In this document: positions 12,001-19,892 of the stretch, piece by piece | Layout of the letters: each line of letters opens with the position of its first letter | Position numbering within the stretch: position 1 is the first letter of the stretch | From: Oegoconia quadripuncta | Lineage: Eukaryota > Arthropoda > Insecta > Lepidoptera > Autostichidae | Direction of reading: 5' to 3' | Length of the DNA stretch: 64,000 nucleotides | NCBI GenBank assembly: GCA_949316235.1 | Contig: OX438741.1 | Coordinates: forward strand, 41,956,567-42,020,566 | Program-made: the position numbers and the translations under genes | The notes under the pieces: generated by a model | Told to the model about the DNA's origin: nothing | Seen by the model: the letters and a program-made list of their open reading frames with translations, nothing else | Databases searched by the model: none

Positions 12001-15000
12001 GGTGGTAGCTAGCCATGCGGACATTTAAAATGCTCTTCCACCAACCAAATCAAGTACTCAAACAGGTACCCCGCTGGGGATCGAACCCGCGACCTCCGAA
12101 CCGTAAACCCAATGTTGTTTAAATTGAGCCACGGAGGCGGTTAAGGTGTCTAGTGTCTTTCTTGCCAGTAAACTGAGTATCTGTTAGCTAACATCTTTAT
12201 TCTCGCTTACAATGAGCAACTGAGCTGGAGGTATGATAAGCAATATTTAGATTGCTTTCCTAAAGGCAAAACCAGCGCTACTAAAGCGTACTGGGACGTA
12301 TGAATACTGGCTGGAGAGAAACTGTTTAAAGTGACTCACATGCCAGTAACCTTGACCATTTGTTTGCTAACATCTTTATCCTCGCTTACAATGAGCAATT
12401 GAGCTGTAAGTTTGACGGATCACCGCTAAGCACTGCTGGCATTTAGCGCGAAATGACAGGGACTGGTTGGAGAGGAACTGTGTTGGTGACTCACTTGCCA
12501 GTAAACTTGACCATCTGCTTGCTGACAGCGCGCTCCTCGCTGACGCTGATGAGCAGCTGGACCGTGCTGGAGGTCTGACGGAGCACTGCGAAGCACTGCT
12601 TGCCTTTAGCGCGGGAAGTGTGAAGGCGAGCTAGTGAGGAATAACAAAATGAATCCGTTATTTTTTTATGATTAACTGGATTCGCGTTTGACCATAATCT
12701 CACCTGATGGAGAGTGACGATGTGGCCGAAGATGCCTATTCACCCTGCTCTTGAAGATCGCAATGTTGTAAGATTCAGAAAGACTGACGCCGGAAGGGAG
12801 TTCCATGCCTTGGCTGGTCGCATTATGAATGAATTTGCTAATGAAAACCCTCCACAAATAGCTGCCACTCCGCATCTTAGGGAGGAGGGAGTTACTGAAA
12901 ACCAGCGCTACTCGAGATTGTGTTCTCAAGTAAGCAAATGACATAGACATATATTTACTTGACACCACACTATAGCAACAACAATATTAATAAAAACAAG
13001 AAAATTATCACAATATACAGAAACAGATTTTGAAATGCGGTGAGTGGAGTGTGATGTCAAAAATGGACTCCATCTCAGCATATGCAGTATCACTTCCTTT
13101 TGCCAAGTATACTAACCTAATCTTAAAATAAAATCTTATTACAGCATAGATGAATTGGTTAATGATAAAAACTGTGAATGGTAATAGTAAATATGAATGA
13201 TATGATAAAGATAATGACAGTGTTATTCTCAAATTAACTAAATATAAAATTGCATACATAGAAATAGACACATAGAGGAAAGTTACCTACGCATGATATA
13301 ATTAACTTAATTGACATTCTAACATAGATTTATGCATGACATTATTAATATTATTATTGACATCTTATTATATTCGTTGAAATAGGATAGGGTGTACTTT
13401 TAGTTTGTTATTTTTTGTTTATTGTTGATTGACTGTGGAATTGGAGCACTTTCTTTAAACTTACAACATACATACGTAGCTTCATAAACATTATAACTAT
13501 TGGTAATTGAAACGACATTATTAACAAATATCCCTTTCCTCCATATTGCCATGCCTGACAAGGTACATGTGTATGTTAGTACTTACCTATGTATTGTAAC
13601 TATGACATGTGTAATGCAATAAATATATGAATTATGAATTAATTCCACATATTTCATAATCTGTGTACATTCGCGTAATGTAAAGGTTCGTCAGTTTTTA
13701 AATACTTTAATTTGACACTTAGCAAGCACATGTCACCTTTCTAAACTAAGTGACACGACACTGTTCCCATGACTGACTTGATGCTGGCAGAATCCAAAAA
13801 AGGAAAGCCATTACATACAAGAATTGAATTGAATTGAAAAATTATGCTTATATTTAGCCGAACTAGTGAGCTAAAACATGTCAAATGGTGATGTGAGCTC
13901 GGACAATTCAATAAATAAATATGGCATAATACGGTCCAAATGTCATGTTAGCATTGAATGTCAAATCAACAACTTGTCTACAAGCAAAAGTCGACTTTCA
14001 GATAACTAACTTTTCTATCCCTATATAAATAACTGTTGTGCCTTTGTTATTAGAGCAATAAAGATTATTTGAAAGAAAAAGAAAATGATATAATAATAAT
14101 ATATAATATTTGTCTTTATTTGTGATAATGTTTCTGTAACCTGGTTTATTTGTGGGTTGTCTGCCGTCCAGCCTTTGTCCGGATGAATCGATGCCCTATT
14201 TCGCTAATAGAATTTTGAATGTTGGGACTGCTATAGCAGTCTGCTATAGCCATAGAAGTCTCAGCAGTCCTACGTCGCTAACATGTTAATATTCTTATGC
14301 TTTACCTCTGACCCATACAGTCGCCCCATCAAGTTTGGCGCTCAAATCTTGTACATCTGTATAGACACGGTCGCGATTCTCCCCGGAAGACTGTATCAGC
14401 TTCAGGGTTCCGTATCTGCCCACTGATACATCTGGCTCTGCTGTGTCAACTTGGCTTTGACCAGACACTGCCTGAAAATTAAAAATATAATAGGTGTACA
14501 GTTCGAATAAAAAGGAAAGAAGTTACAAATACCCGACTATGGTTTTTTTTATGCACGACGGGTTCGTATTTGACCTCAATCACACCTGATGTTAAGTGAA
14601 GATGAGGTCGAAGGTGGAAGCGTACTGACCCGGATACCTCAACACATTTGGGTGACTGGCTATCTTGTCTCTGACAACCGGTTAGTTGGTGACAATGGTT
14701 GTAAACACCTACTTGATTTAGGCCGGAGTCGAAGTAGTGTAGAGTAAGCAATACTATTACAAATAGATTTTACCTAGAAGGACGGCATTAGCCACTATGC
14801 CGCTTCTACTAGGCCGCAGGTAATTGCTTGCAACATTTAATTAAATTATTTTATATGACAATATTGGCTGTTAACTACTGCTGATTGAAGATAGTCTTCC
14901 AGCCCTGAGGTATATTAGACGAGAAGACGCTACGCAGTTTCCCAAAGGCTGTCCATCCGAATCGGATTCCTAGATTCGAATTATTAATGTACAACTTATT

Positions 15001-15530
15001 TTTTATTATCCCTTGGGTTTCTTGCGCCGCTTCTTTCCCTTTCCGAAACAGTAGTAGCTTGGACATACTGACAGATAAATGCAATAAGCCGTATTATTAA
15101 ATCCAGTAGATTTAAATTGACATTCAGCAAATGAAAATTGGTACCTAAAATCAACATTCTTTAGATCAAGTTTCATTATATCAACAACAGTTGATATAGT
15201 TAATTGTTGACAAAATAATCTGTTGATCTAATGAACCATTGATATAACAAATTATTGATACAATAAATGGTTGACCTGTTACACTGTTGACCTATTGGTG
15301 TTGAAATAATGAAAGTTGATCTAAAGAATGTTGATTTTAGGTACCAATCCCCAACAAATGATATCATGTATCTTACGTTGAAATAAATGCTTGAAGTTTT
15401 AAAGCTTATTTACCTTATGTTCGGCTTTCTTCTGTTGTTTCTCGGCTGCTTTAGCAGCTTTCTTAGCGGCCTTCTTACTGGCGGCCGTGTCGCCCTCAGC
15501 TATGGGCTGCACCTCCTCTGATAACACCAT
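2905..15530 (-). CDS. AspRS: Cytosolic aspartyl-tRNA synthetase, ten exons, 3' end outside window
   Basis: This class IIb synthetase charges tRNA-Asp with aspartate in the cytosol and in animals usually belongs to the multi-synthetase complex. Exons in gene order: 15530-15414, 14471-14306, 12630-12495, 10798-10621, 9716-9572, 7502-7351, 6666-6500, 5420-5305, 4384-4230, 3016-2905. Every junction is GT-AG and phases agree through residue 481. Visible parts are a Lys/Ala-rich N-terminal helix (about 17-39), the anticodon-binding OB fold (about 90-180, with [13 protein letters not shown]), motif 1 (about 230-258), the [10 protein letters not shown] loop (260-269), QSPQLYKQ (282-289) and motif 2 with FRAED (R307). 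Eukaryotic homologues are about 500-530 residues, so the last ~50, including motif 3, must lie left of position 1; I found no such exon at 1-2904. The ATG at 15530 follows an acceptor at about 15543, so the first exon is noncoding. Family assignment is very secure. Confidence 0.96.
3030..3627. other. AspRS intron 9, first part, nothing recognised
   Basis: AT-rich intron sequence without recognised features. Confidence 0.4.
3628..3935. mobile_element. CTTGAG-type MITE, copy 1
   Basis: Terminal inverted repeat GGCCCGTATTAATAAACC, internal CTTGAG/CTCAAG words and TTTATTAAT blocks. A stretch around GCAGTTGACGCTATC is deleted relative to other copies. The left flank is TAA. Confidence 0.8.
3980..4030 (-). 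mobile_element. SINE-A tail fragment
   Basis: CGCCATCTAGTTCCACACTAAG in the reverse sense. It is followed by a short LINE 3' piece. Confidence 0.6.
4031..4165 (-). mobile_element. Jockey-like LINE 3' end fragment
   Basis: Shares CATCAGGTGAGATT and the CTTCAAGAGCAGGGTGAATAGGCATC block with the larger copy at 12660-12968. The polymerase C-terminus reads ...FKSRVNRHL on the minus strand. Confidence 0.55.
4230..4384 (-). CDS. AspRS: AspRS coding exon 9 (residues 393-444)
   Basis: It encodes [15 protein letters not shown] and [19 protein letters not shown], strongly conserved in archaeal and eukaryotic AspRS. The acceptor is CTTCACAG|GTGTTA and the donor CCCG|GTTAGA. Confidence 0.96.
4502..4720 (-). 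mobile_element. SINE-B, near full length
   Basis: The head on this strand is CGACCGGTTGGTGTAGTGG, then body and the tail GACTAGATGATTGGTGTAA. The body and tail resemble SINE-A, but the head differs. Confidence 0.8.
4978..5062 (+). repeat. Single arm of the fold-back element at 33861-34238
   Basis: GGCATATTAGGTAAGTGAAA and its flanks match both arms of that element. Confidence 0.65.
5095..5180 (-). mobile_element. SINE-A head fragment
   Basis: GGGATTCGAACCCGCGACC and CAAACAGGTCGTC in reverse. It joins a SINE-C fragment directly. Confidence 0.65.
5181..5275 (+). mobile_element. SINE-C 3' fragment
   Basis: GTTGGGGTTTCCGGGTCAGT and CATCAGCTGTGATTGAGG. Confidence 0.6.
5305..5420 (-). CDS. AspRS: AspRS coding exon 8 (residues 354-392)
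   Basis: It encodes [15 protein letters not shown] and MLKEAG. The acceptor is CCTCAG|GTTCGC and the donor GCTG|GTGAGT, phase 1. Confidence 0.95.
5690..5800 (+). mobile_element. LINE 3' remnant
   Basis: [15 protein letters not shown] in one frame is a common lepidopteran LINE-tail peptide. Confidence 0.45.
5890..6105 (+). mobile_element. LINE polymerase C-terminal fragment
   Basis: [20 protein letters not shown] matches a second copy at 46186-46385, so both come from the same family. Confidence 0.65.
6122..6525. repeat. Minisatellite, five ~80-bp units containing the exon 7 donor
   Basis: Units begin CTTTGTATA at about 6122, 6204, 6284, 6364 and 6448. Read on the minus strand, each carries the last ~20 bases of AspRS exon 7 followed by GTGAGT (GTGAGG in one unit). 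The rightmost unit is the real exon end. Confidence 0.9.
6500..6666 (-). CDS. AspRS: AspRS coding exon 7 (motif 2, residues 299-353)
   Basis: It encodes [18 protein letters not shown], class II motif 2 with the ATP-contacting arginine R307, then the following helix ending FRGLRDE across the junction. The acceptor is CTCCAG|GTGTTC and the donor GATGA|GTGAGT. The 3' end and donor are the first unit of a minisatellite. Confidence 0.97.
6690..6840 (-). mobile_element. SINE-C, truncated
   Basis: Body words ATCTTATCTC, GTGGTAGCT and ACATTTAAA occur in reverse. Confidence 0.65.
6975..7070 (+). mobile_element. SINE-C 3' end
   Basis: CATCTTCACTTAACATCAGG and an A-rich end after CGTTGTGCAT. Confidence 0.65.
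7071..7210 (-). mobile_element. SINE-D 3' part
   Basis: GGTTTCCTCACGATGTTTTC and GCTGGCCCAATGCGGGTTGG in reverse. Confidence 0.7.
7351..7502 (-). CDS. AspRS: AspRS coding exon 6 (catalytic core, residues 248-298)
   Basis: It encodes [20 protein letters not shown] and QSPQLYKQM, the aspartate-binding face of the active site. The acceptor is ATTGCAG|GATTCG. A SINE-A head lies antisense immediately upstream of that acceptor. Confidence 0.97.
7511..7590 (+). mobile_element. SINE-A head, abutting the AspRS exon 6 acceptor
   Basis: GACGACCTTTTCATGTAGTGG and GCAGGTTCAAATCCCGCTAG align with the SINE-A head. It begins 7 bases beyond the acceptor AG at 7503-7504. Confidence 0.75.
7860..8118 (-). mobile_element. 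SINE-A, near full length
   Basis: Reverse tail CGCCATCAAGTTCCACAC, body, B box GGGATTCGAACTCGCGACC and head. Confidence 0.85.
8319..8622 (+). mobile_element. SINE-C with a small deletion in the head
   Basis: CCGCCTCCGTGGCTCAATG, then a deletion after the B-box region, then a complete body. It ends at the mariner fragment. Confidence 0.8.
8623..8990 (+). mobile_element. Mariner-family transposase, internally deleted
   Basis: It encodes the helix-turn-helix part of a mariner transposase ([43 protein letters not shown]), stops, and resumes near [12 protein letters not shown], around the second catalytic Asp. Most of the catalytic domain is missing. It cannot encode an active enzyme. Confidence 0.85.
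8991..9570. other. AspRS intron 5, nothing recognised
   Basis: AT-rich intron sequence without a recognised repeat. Confidence 0.4.
9572..9716 (-). CDS. AspRS: AspRS coding exon 5 (motif 1 region, residues 200-247)
   Basis: It encodes [16 protein letters not shown], then the helix leading into class II motif 1. The acceptor is CCCCAG|GACCCA and the donor AAAG|GTACGT, phase 1. Confidence 0.96.
9793..10045. repeat. Minisatellite, about 3.5 units of ~77 bp
   Basis: TCGAAAACAG starts units at 9793, 9870, 9950 and 10024, and each unit includes GAATCAGCA-like words. It lies in AspRS intron 4, and a SINE-C interrupts its right end. Confidence 0.75.
10046..10225 (+). mobile_element. SINE-C, 3'-truncated
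   Basis: CGTGGCTCAATGTAGACAAC and GGATTCGATCCTCAGCGGGG, followed by a diverged body. Confidence 0.7.
10548..10612. repeat. Short tandem repeat beside the AspRS exon 4 donor
   Basis: Three ~25-bp units with CAGAATCAR ending 8 bases from the donor. The word is shared with the minisatellite at 9793-10045. Confidence 0.6.
10621..10798 (-). CDS. AspRS: AspRS coding exon 4 (residues 140-199)
   Basis: It encodes [14 protein letters not shown] and [15 protein letters not shown], the second half of the anticodon-binding domain. It is much more GC-rich than its surroundings. The acceptor is ATTATAG|TATAAC and the donor GAC|GTGAGT. Confidence 0.95.
10820..11110 (+). mobile_element. Jockey-like LINE polymerase C-terminus
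   Basis: [17 protein letters not shown] and [19 protein letters not shown] fit the C-terminal pattern of lepidopteran non-LTR polymerases. Confidence 0.7.
11111..11597. other. AspRS intron 3, nothing recognised
   Basis: AT-rich, with no supported feature. Confidence 0.35.
11598..11755 (+). mobile_element. SINE-C, head-truncated
   Basis: GGTTGGTGGTAGGGCATTTT to GTTGTGCATAAAAAAA. Confidence 0.8.
11917..12143 (-). mobile_element. SINE-C, 3'-truncated
   Basis: GGGGATCGAACCCGCGACC and GAGCCACGGAGGCGG in reverse. Confidence 0.8.
12150..12456 (-). pseudogene. Two decayed tandem copies of AspRS exon 3
   Basis: Copies at about 12336-12456 and about 12155-12290 follow the real exon (12495-12630) in the same orientation. 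The nearer copy retains [13 protein letters not shown] and an ACTGGCAT|GTGAGT end, but carries stops and frameshifts. The farther copy retains TGTTAGCTAACAGATACTC and TTTACTGGCAAG. Confidence 0.8.
12495..12630 (-). CDS. AspRS: AspRS coding exon 3 (OB fold, residues 95-139)
   Basis: It encodes [13 protein letters not shown] and [10 protein letters not shown], hallmark OB-fold segments. The acceptor is CTCACTAG|CTCGCC and the donor GGCAA|GTGAGT. Two decayed tandem copies lie downstream in the same orientation (see findings). Confidence 0.95.
12655..12968 (-). mobile_element. Jockey-like LINE 3' end
   Basis: On the minus strand it encodes [20 protein letters not shown] and [17 protein letters not shown], the polymerase C-terminus seen in many lepidopteran LINEs. 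Confidence 0.7.
12969..14305. other. AspRS intron 2, mostly unrecognised, two probable LINE tails
   Basis: About 13440-13645 ends in GCAATAAATATATGAATTATG and about 13860-14095 ends AGCAATAAAGATTATTTG, both like LINE 3' tails. The rest is AT-rich with no call. Confidence 0.4.
14306..14471 (-). CDS. AspRS: AspRS coding exon 2 (residues 40-94)
   Basis: The acceptor is TTTTCAG|GCAGTG and the donor AGAG|GTAAAG. It encodes the linker into the OB fold, with [20 protein letters not shown] and ending TVWVRA across the junction. Confidence 0.93.
14545..14690 (-). mobile_element. SINE-C 3' part
   Basis: CTCAATCACACCTGATGTTA and CTATCTTGTCTCTGACAACC in reverse. Confidence 0.75.
14770..15080 (-). mobile_element. 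LINE-like remnant
   Basis: Minus-strand words TCCAAGCTACTACTGTTTCGG also occur near 41900-41935, and GGACGGCATTAGCCACTATG resembles lepidopteran LINE tails. Confidence 0.4.
15137..15348. mobile_element. GTTGAT-type MITE in AspRS intron 1
   Basis: Inverted arms of about 42 bp begin ATTGGTACCTAAAATCAAC and match with one mismatch. The interior is a series of GTTGAT/GTTGAC/TTGATAT words in both senses. No clear target duplication. Confidence 0.8.
15414..15530 (-). CDS. AspRS: AspRS coding exon 1 (residues 1-39)
   Basis: It starts MVLSEEVQP and runs into an Ala/Lys-rich stretch ending KKAEHK, the amphipathic N-terminal helix typical of eukaryotic cytosolic AspRS. The donor is AAG|GTAAAT, phase 0. 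Confidence 0.93.
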
Positions 15531-15659
15531 CTTGATTCACTCTGTAACAAGTGTAAAATTTGTTATATAGATATCTGCACTAATCGGTAAGGCTGGATGT
15601 TTCGCGTTTGGTTGTACACGTTGCCTGTTTTCAGCCAACTATGGCGAAGCCTAAGTAAA

Positions 15660-16440
15660 GTATTGGTATTAGTTGTATGTGTAGCTGTTGCAGGTCTTCG
15701 AAGACCTGTATCACTGCGACCAATACCGATCTATTGTGATCGCCACTAACCTACAAACCCTCCACCTTCCCATGGCCCTACCAACCATCTTGGATATACG
15801 GGCCGAATCGATGAGAGGTGCGTCCGGTACTTGCTCGGGGCTTTTTCCCGGTATCACACTTCTTGACTCTCGACAAATTTTTTAAGTTCTCTGTCCTTGT
15901 CCCTATGGCCAATTCTCCCCTTTCTGGGGCTTGATATTACTATATACGGCTTGCTCAACTGGCTGACAGATCAATCTCCGGTCGCGTCCCGCCTCGGGTT
16001 CCTTCCTCAAACCCGAGCTGGCCTCGCTTTCTGGGCCAGGTGTGTGCATATCCCCTATGTGCGAAGTTCGCCTCCGTCCGATGGGCCCATAGGTATGAGA
16101 CCAGATCCCCTGCAGCATCAGCCGCCTGTCATCCTCATACAGAAGCCACGTCCACAGCACGTGCTCCCTGTCCTCGTCTGTCCGTCCACTAACCTACAGT
16201 TCGTTGCTCAGGTTTGCCTCTTTGAGGAATTAGATTATTTTCCTGGCGCCGATAGTTTTTATCTCATCCGGATACAATAATACGCCGACAATTTGATAAA
16301 GATCGCGGAAAGCCGCTGGATGCAGGCAGCGCAGGACCAATTGTTGTGGAGATCTTTGTGGGAGTCATTTGATCAGCAGTGGACGTCTTTGATGAATGGT
16401 CACTCATCCACCGACTGACACACTAGACAGCTTAACTTCA
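15660..16440 (+). mobile_element. LINE polymerase 3' relic
   Basis: The end encodes WMQAAQDQLLWRSL and SFDQQWTSL in one frame, the usual C-terminal WRxLxExxxQQW pattern. Upstream it is decayed and GC-richer than the neighbourhood. Confidence 0.5.
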
Positions 16441-16954
16441 CTAATCGAAAACGAATAGTGAATGCAGCGGTACGAGAGCTCGTCTAGCGAATTGATAGCG
16501 CTTGGGTTTGTACTATTTAGATTAGAGACAAGAGAAGGCATGGATTACTACCTCTTAAGTGACTCATGTTGTCAACCATCAAGTGGTTAAAGCACAATGA
16601 CCCAACTTGTGTTTAATCAAGTGTTTTGTAAATACAGATACCTACTATATGGATAACAGTTATTTGTGATTAACAAACAGTGTTCCTGAGAAATAGTGTT
16701 GACATCAACATTTACAATAACTGCCAAATTGAAAGTTAATCTGTAAGTTGAAATGTCAACTTTGTTAATATCTTTATGCAAAGAGTGCAATGGGATTGGA
16801 TGACAAACTGCAAATAAATCCCTGAAAAAAGATAAAAAATAGACAGACCTGCATAAACATCTTTGTTAAAAGAAGAGCAAACAACAGACTCTAAATAACT
16901 TCGTTACTTTTGAAGTACTATTTGCATACGCAAAATAGACACATTTAATTGTTT
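16441..16954. other. AspRS 5' intron, nothing recognised
   Basis: AT-rich, no supported feature. Confidence 0.35.
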
Positions 16955-17160
16955 ATTTAAAAACAGTAACAAATAAAGAGATGGAATTTAAATATAAACT
17001 AAAACAAATGTAAAAAATTAGAGCCGCAAGGCAAGGTCCCCAAAACGCTGGCAGCGTTTCCTCGTTGTATGCAGATACTTAAGCGTTGAGCGAGGAAACA
17101 ACCAGCTCTCGGGTCACCAGTGACATCGACATTTAATTGTCGAGTTCAAATCAGCCCGCC
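16955..17160 (-). mobile_element. Retroelement ORF tail of the RAGxFxAQRLS family, copy 1
   Basis: The minus strand reads [19 protein letters not shown] and [10 protein letters not shown], then an AT-rich 3' end. It is nearly identical over ~190 bases to 41160-41345. Confidence 0.6.
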
Positions 17161-17515
17161 AACGAATTTAATAATTCGGTGACACTATTTATGCAGTTTT
17201 TTACGATACAAATTATAATCACAGGTACCTAAAGCAATTTTTGAATAACATGAACGATAATTCCAGCAACACAAGACACCAGAATGTACATTTAATACAT
17301 TGAATATAGCTTAAACTACAACAGCACTATTTTTTTCCTTTGGGCACTATTCAAGCACAATTTTTTATATTATCAAAATAGCTGAATTCCACTTTATAGA
17401 ATCTAGCATCACATACATAAACAGTATAGCATTTAGGAGCTTAGATATTACACAATGACTTAAATCATGACATCATGAGGACAATTATTGATCCAGAATT
17501 TGTTTTTTTAGCCTC

Positions 17516-17880
17516 TCTGTCGCCCGTTCCCACGCAAAAAGTCTAAGGGTCAAGTATCTCGGTGCGCCTGTCATATTTTCGAAAATACCTACGGTGTTAA
17601 AAACGTTTATAGATAATCTGGATATAATGAATAAACACTACTACAGCCATAATACAAAAAATCAGAAAAATGATACGAGTTGTAATATGTAGGTATCCCT
17701 ATATCCACGATATAATTGGTATTTTTACGGAAAGTACAGATTTATTTCATGTTTTTCTTAAGAAACGGGTAATTCAATAAATTGTTATGAGAATTGGAAG
17801 CTCTATGGCAGGTTCCTAAGCCTGTTCTAATAAAAAACAGTAGTTGGAATTCTATGCCTATACTCCCACCCAAAGAGAAA
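17516..17880. repeat. Dispersed repeat shared with 37785-37965
   Basis: CCACGATATAATTGGTATTT and AGTTGGAATTCTATGCC recur in both places. Confidence 0.6.
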
Positions 17881-18535
17881 AAAAATATTTTCACAAATAC
17901 AGACTAAATATCATAGCTAACATAACATGGCGCACATTATTGGATGCGGAATTTAATAGAGAACAAGTTCAAACACAGTCCAAAGGAATTGGAACTCTAT
18001 AATCATTACAATTGAGAGTTGAAAGTCGGGTGTCCGTGGGCACCGCTTGGTGTCCGCGAGTGTTGACGGTATAAAAGTTTTTTGGTACCGATCGGTGTCC
18101 GCGTCCGCCTAAAGGTTAACAAGACACCAGCTTGGATATAAGCATGTCAGCAACTGCTGTTCGCCTATTAATTTGTAATAATAACAATAAGATAGATTGA
18201 TAAAAGTTTATTTGTTTCTCCAGCCACATACATACATTAAATAGTATTTATAAGTAGTAATAAATGTTGTTGTTTTGTTAATAACCTTATTAATACCATG
18301 TAATTAACTTCGAATGGAATATTCAGTCTTAAAGTCAAGAGGTGGTAATAGATACTCCTAACATTCCAGGGCCTATTTTTAGTAATATCCAATTAAATTA
18401 ATAAAGAATCTATTTAAGGTTCATTTTTGCACATTAAACGGTGCAGATTCTTGGCCGATAGTGCGTTTGCACTATTTGATAATGAAGTTTCTTAAAATTA
18501 GAGAAAATAAACTCTATTATATTATTTAATACTAG
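17881..18535. other. AspRS 5' intron, nothing recognised
   Basis: It includes a GC-richer patch at 18020-18110 with three GGTGTCCG-like words. No gene or known repeat. Confidence 0.35.
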
Positions 18536-18725
18536 CTTTCCGCCCGCAACTTCGTCCGTGTGGAAGATCTTATCAAAATCGGTTCAGCAAAATAATTTGC
18601 CTTTATGTTAATGCAGTTCTAATCTGTCTACTCACCAAATTTAATCTAAATCCGTCCAGCCGTATAGGCGTGCAGAAGTAACAAACATACACACAAACTT
18701 TCGCATTTATAATACCTATTAGTTA
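18536..18725 (+). mobile_element. Common lepidopteran LINE-derived repeat
   Basis: It runs from CTAGCTTTCCGCCCGCAACT to CGCATTTATAATACCTATTA, a form widespread in Lepidoptera. A reverse relative lies at 40490-40712. Confidence 0.6.
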
Positions 18726-19086
18726 GGATTATTTAAGATGTGTTAGGGGGCAGTCAAACCAAAAGTTGACTTTGGACATCACTACTGTACCAGCAGCTCG
18801 TTTATATATTAGGTATGCTCCTATGCTATGGCAGTCCGTCAGTGCCTTACTTACCTTAATGGAAAATTATCATCACTACCGCTAGTGACAAAAGTTATTA
18901 TTCTTTTAGTTGAAAAAAACTTTTTTAGTAACTGAGTAGGTATAAACTTCACAACAGTAACCGCGTATCGTTTGGAATGAAGTAAATTATGTGAAATTCC
19001 CAATTTATACCCAATTGTGTGCAATATTTATATATGAATTTCATCATCAAGCCGCGCAATAATTACAAATTATGTGTTAAACTCAC

Positions 19087-19230
19087 CTTCAATATTGGCT
19101 TAAATGCACCGGTCGATTATTGTCAATGTATGATATTGATAAAACACTCCGCAAAAACAAATAAAACGACCTGAAACGTGTGAAAATAAATAGGTTATCG
19201 ATTTAGATAACATAACCTCAAAAGCGGTAA
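19087..19230 (-). other. Probable AspRS 5' untranslated exon
   Basis: The first coding exon begins just after an acceptor (TTGTTACAG at about 15543-15551), so an untranslated exon is needed upstream. The best donor on this strand is GAAG|GTGAGT, ending the exon at 19087. The 5' limit is a guess set by the promoter-like stretch to the right. The implied intron of about 3.5 kb holds a LINE relic and two repeats. Confidence 0.5.
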
Positions 19231-19254
19231 ACGTAGCTGTCTGTCAGTGTCAAA
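19190..19254. promoter_or_regulatory. Compact, probably bidirectional promoter
   Basis: The putative AspRS 5' exon (minus) and an ATG at 19255 (plus) are separated by less than about 170 bases. The stretch has GTTATCGATTT, close to the DREF/DRE core TATCGAT of insect housekeeping promoters, and TGTCAGTGTCAAA just before the ATG. No TATA box is evident. Bidirectionality is inferred from geometry only. Confidence 0.4.
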
Positions 19255-19749
19255 ATGACGTTAAATAGTGCTACCAAAAATTTTATTTATCAGTCTATCT
19301 TGTTCGTAAGTTTGATTCGATGGATTATTGATATTATTGATATCTCCATTCACTCATTATCATCTACATCATCTGATCAGTTACCAAGTATTGGAATAAT
19401 AGAAAACTGGAAATCAAGACATCCATTATTTCATAGCATTATCTAGCACCAATTGCGCAACACAGAGATTTCATATAATCTGGAGGCACAAACAACAAAT
19501 TCCATACCTGAGTTGAGCTCAAGAGGGCTAAACCTACGACTGAATTTTACAAAGCTAAGGTCTTATTTAGACGGACTCTTTGTTAAAGGAGAGTATTTAA
19601 AAGAAGAAAACCTTTGGCATATTCACTTGCCAACTGTCAATAATATCCACAATTTCTTGCAATCTAGCAAACGTAAATTTACAAAAGATTTACAAATTGT
19701 AATGTATAAATTTCTCGTTCAAAATGTCAAAAGACACCATTGGCCCTGA
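19255..19749 (+). pseudogene. Coding-like reading frame with one internal stop, unidentified
   Basis: One frame stays open for 63 codons from ATG 19255, meets TAG at 19444-19446, then continues for about 100 codons to TGA at 19747. The second part has mixed, protein-like composition (for example LRSYLDGLFVKGEYLKEEN). I do not recognise a family. A donor-like TTC|GTAAGT at 19306 could begin an intron, but no acceptor restores a convincing frame across the TAG. Its frame cannot be joined to the galectin start by a GT-AG splice I can see. It may be a decayed gene, upstream ORFs in a galectin leader, or chance. Confidence 0.3.
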
Positions 19750-19803
19750 CTTGGATAGTGTTGGGGCATTTTACAGCAAAATAAGACTAGAATTTAGGAG
19801 ACA

Positions 19804-19892
19804 ATGCCAATTTTTACAGCCAATGTACCTGGATTGCTCAAGGTCGGAGACAGAATCGAGATCGGAGGCAAAATCAAGGAGAATGCTCGGAA
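19804..19892 (+). CDS. Galectin exon 1 (residues 1-29)
   Basis: It encodes the first strands, MPIFTANVPGLLKVGDR. The donor is CGGAA|GTAAGA, phase 2. An alternative is an acceptor inside it (TTTTTACAG at 19811-19819) fed by an unseen upstream exon. Confidence 0.7.

Noticed and set aside
15897..16280. 127-codon plus-strand frame and its minus-strand counterpart
   Set aside because: Low hydropathy structure, no start context, and it lies within a decayed LINE whose end is recognisable at 16290-16390.
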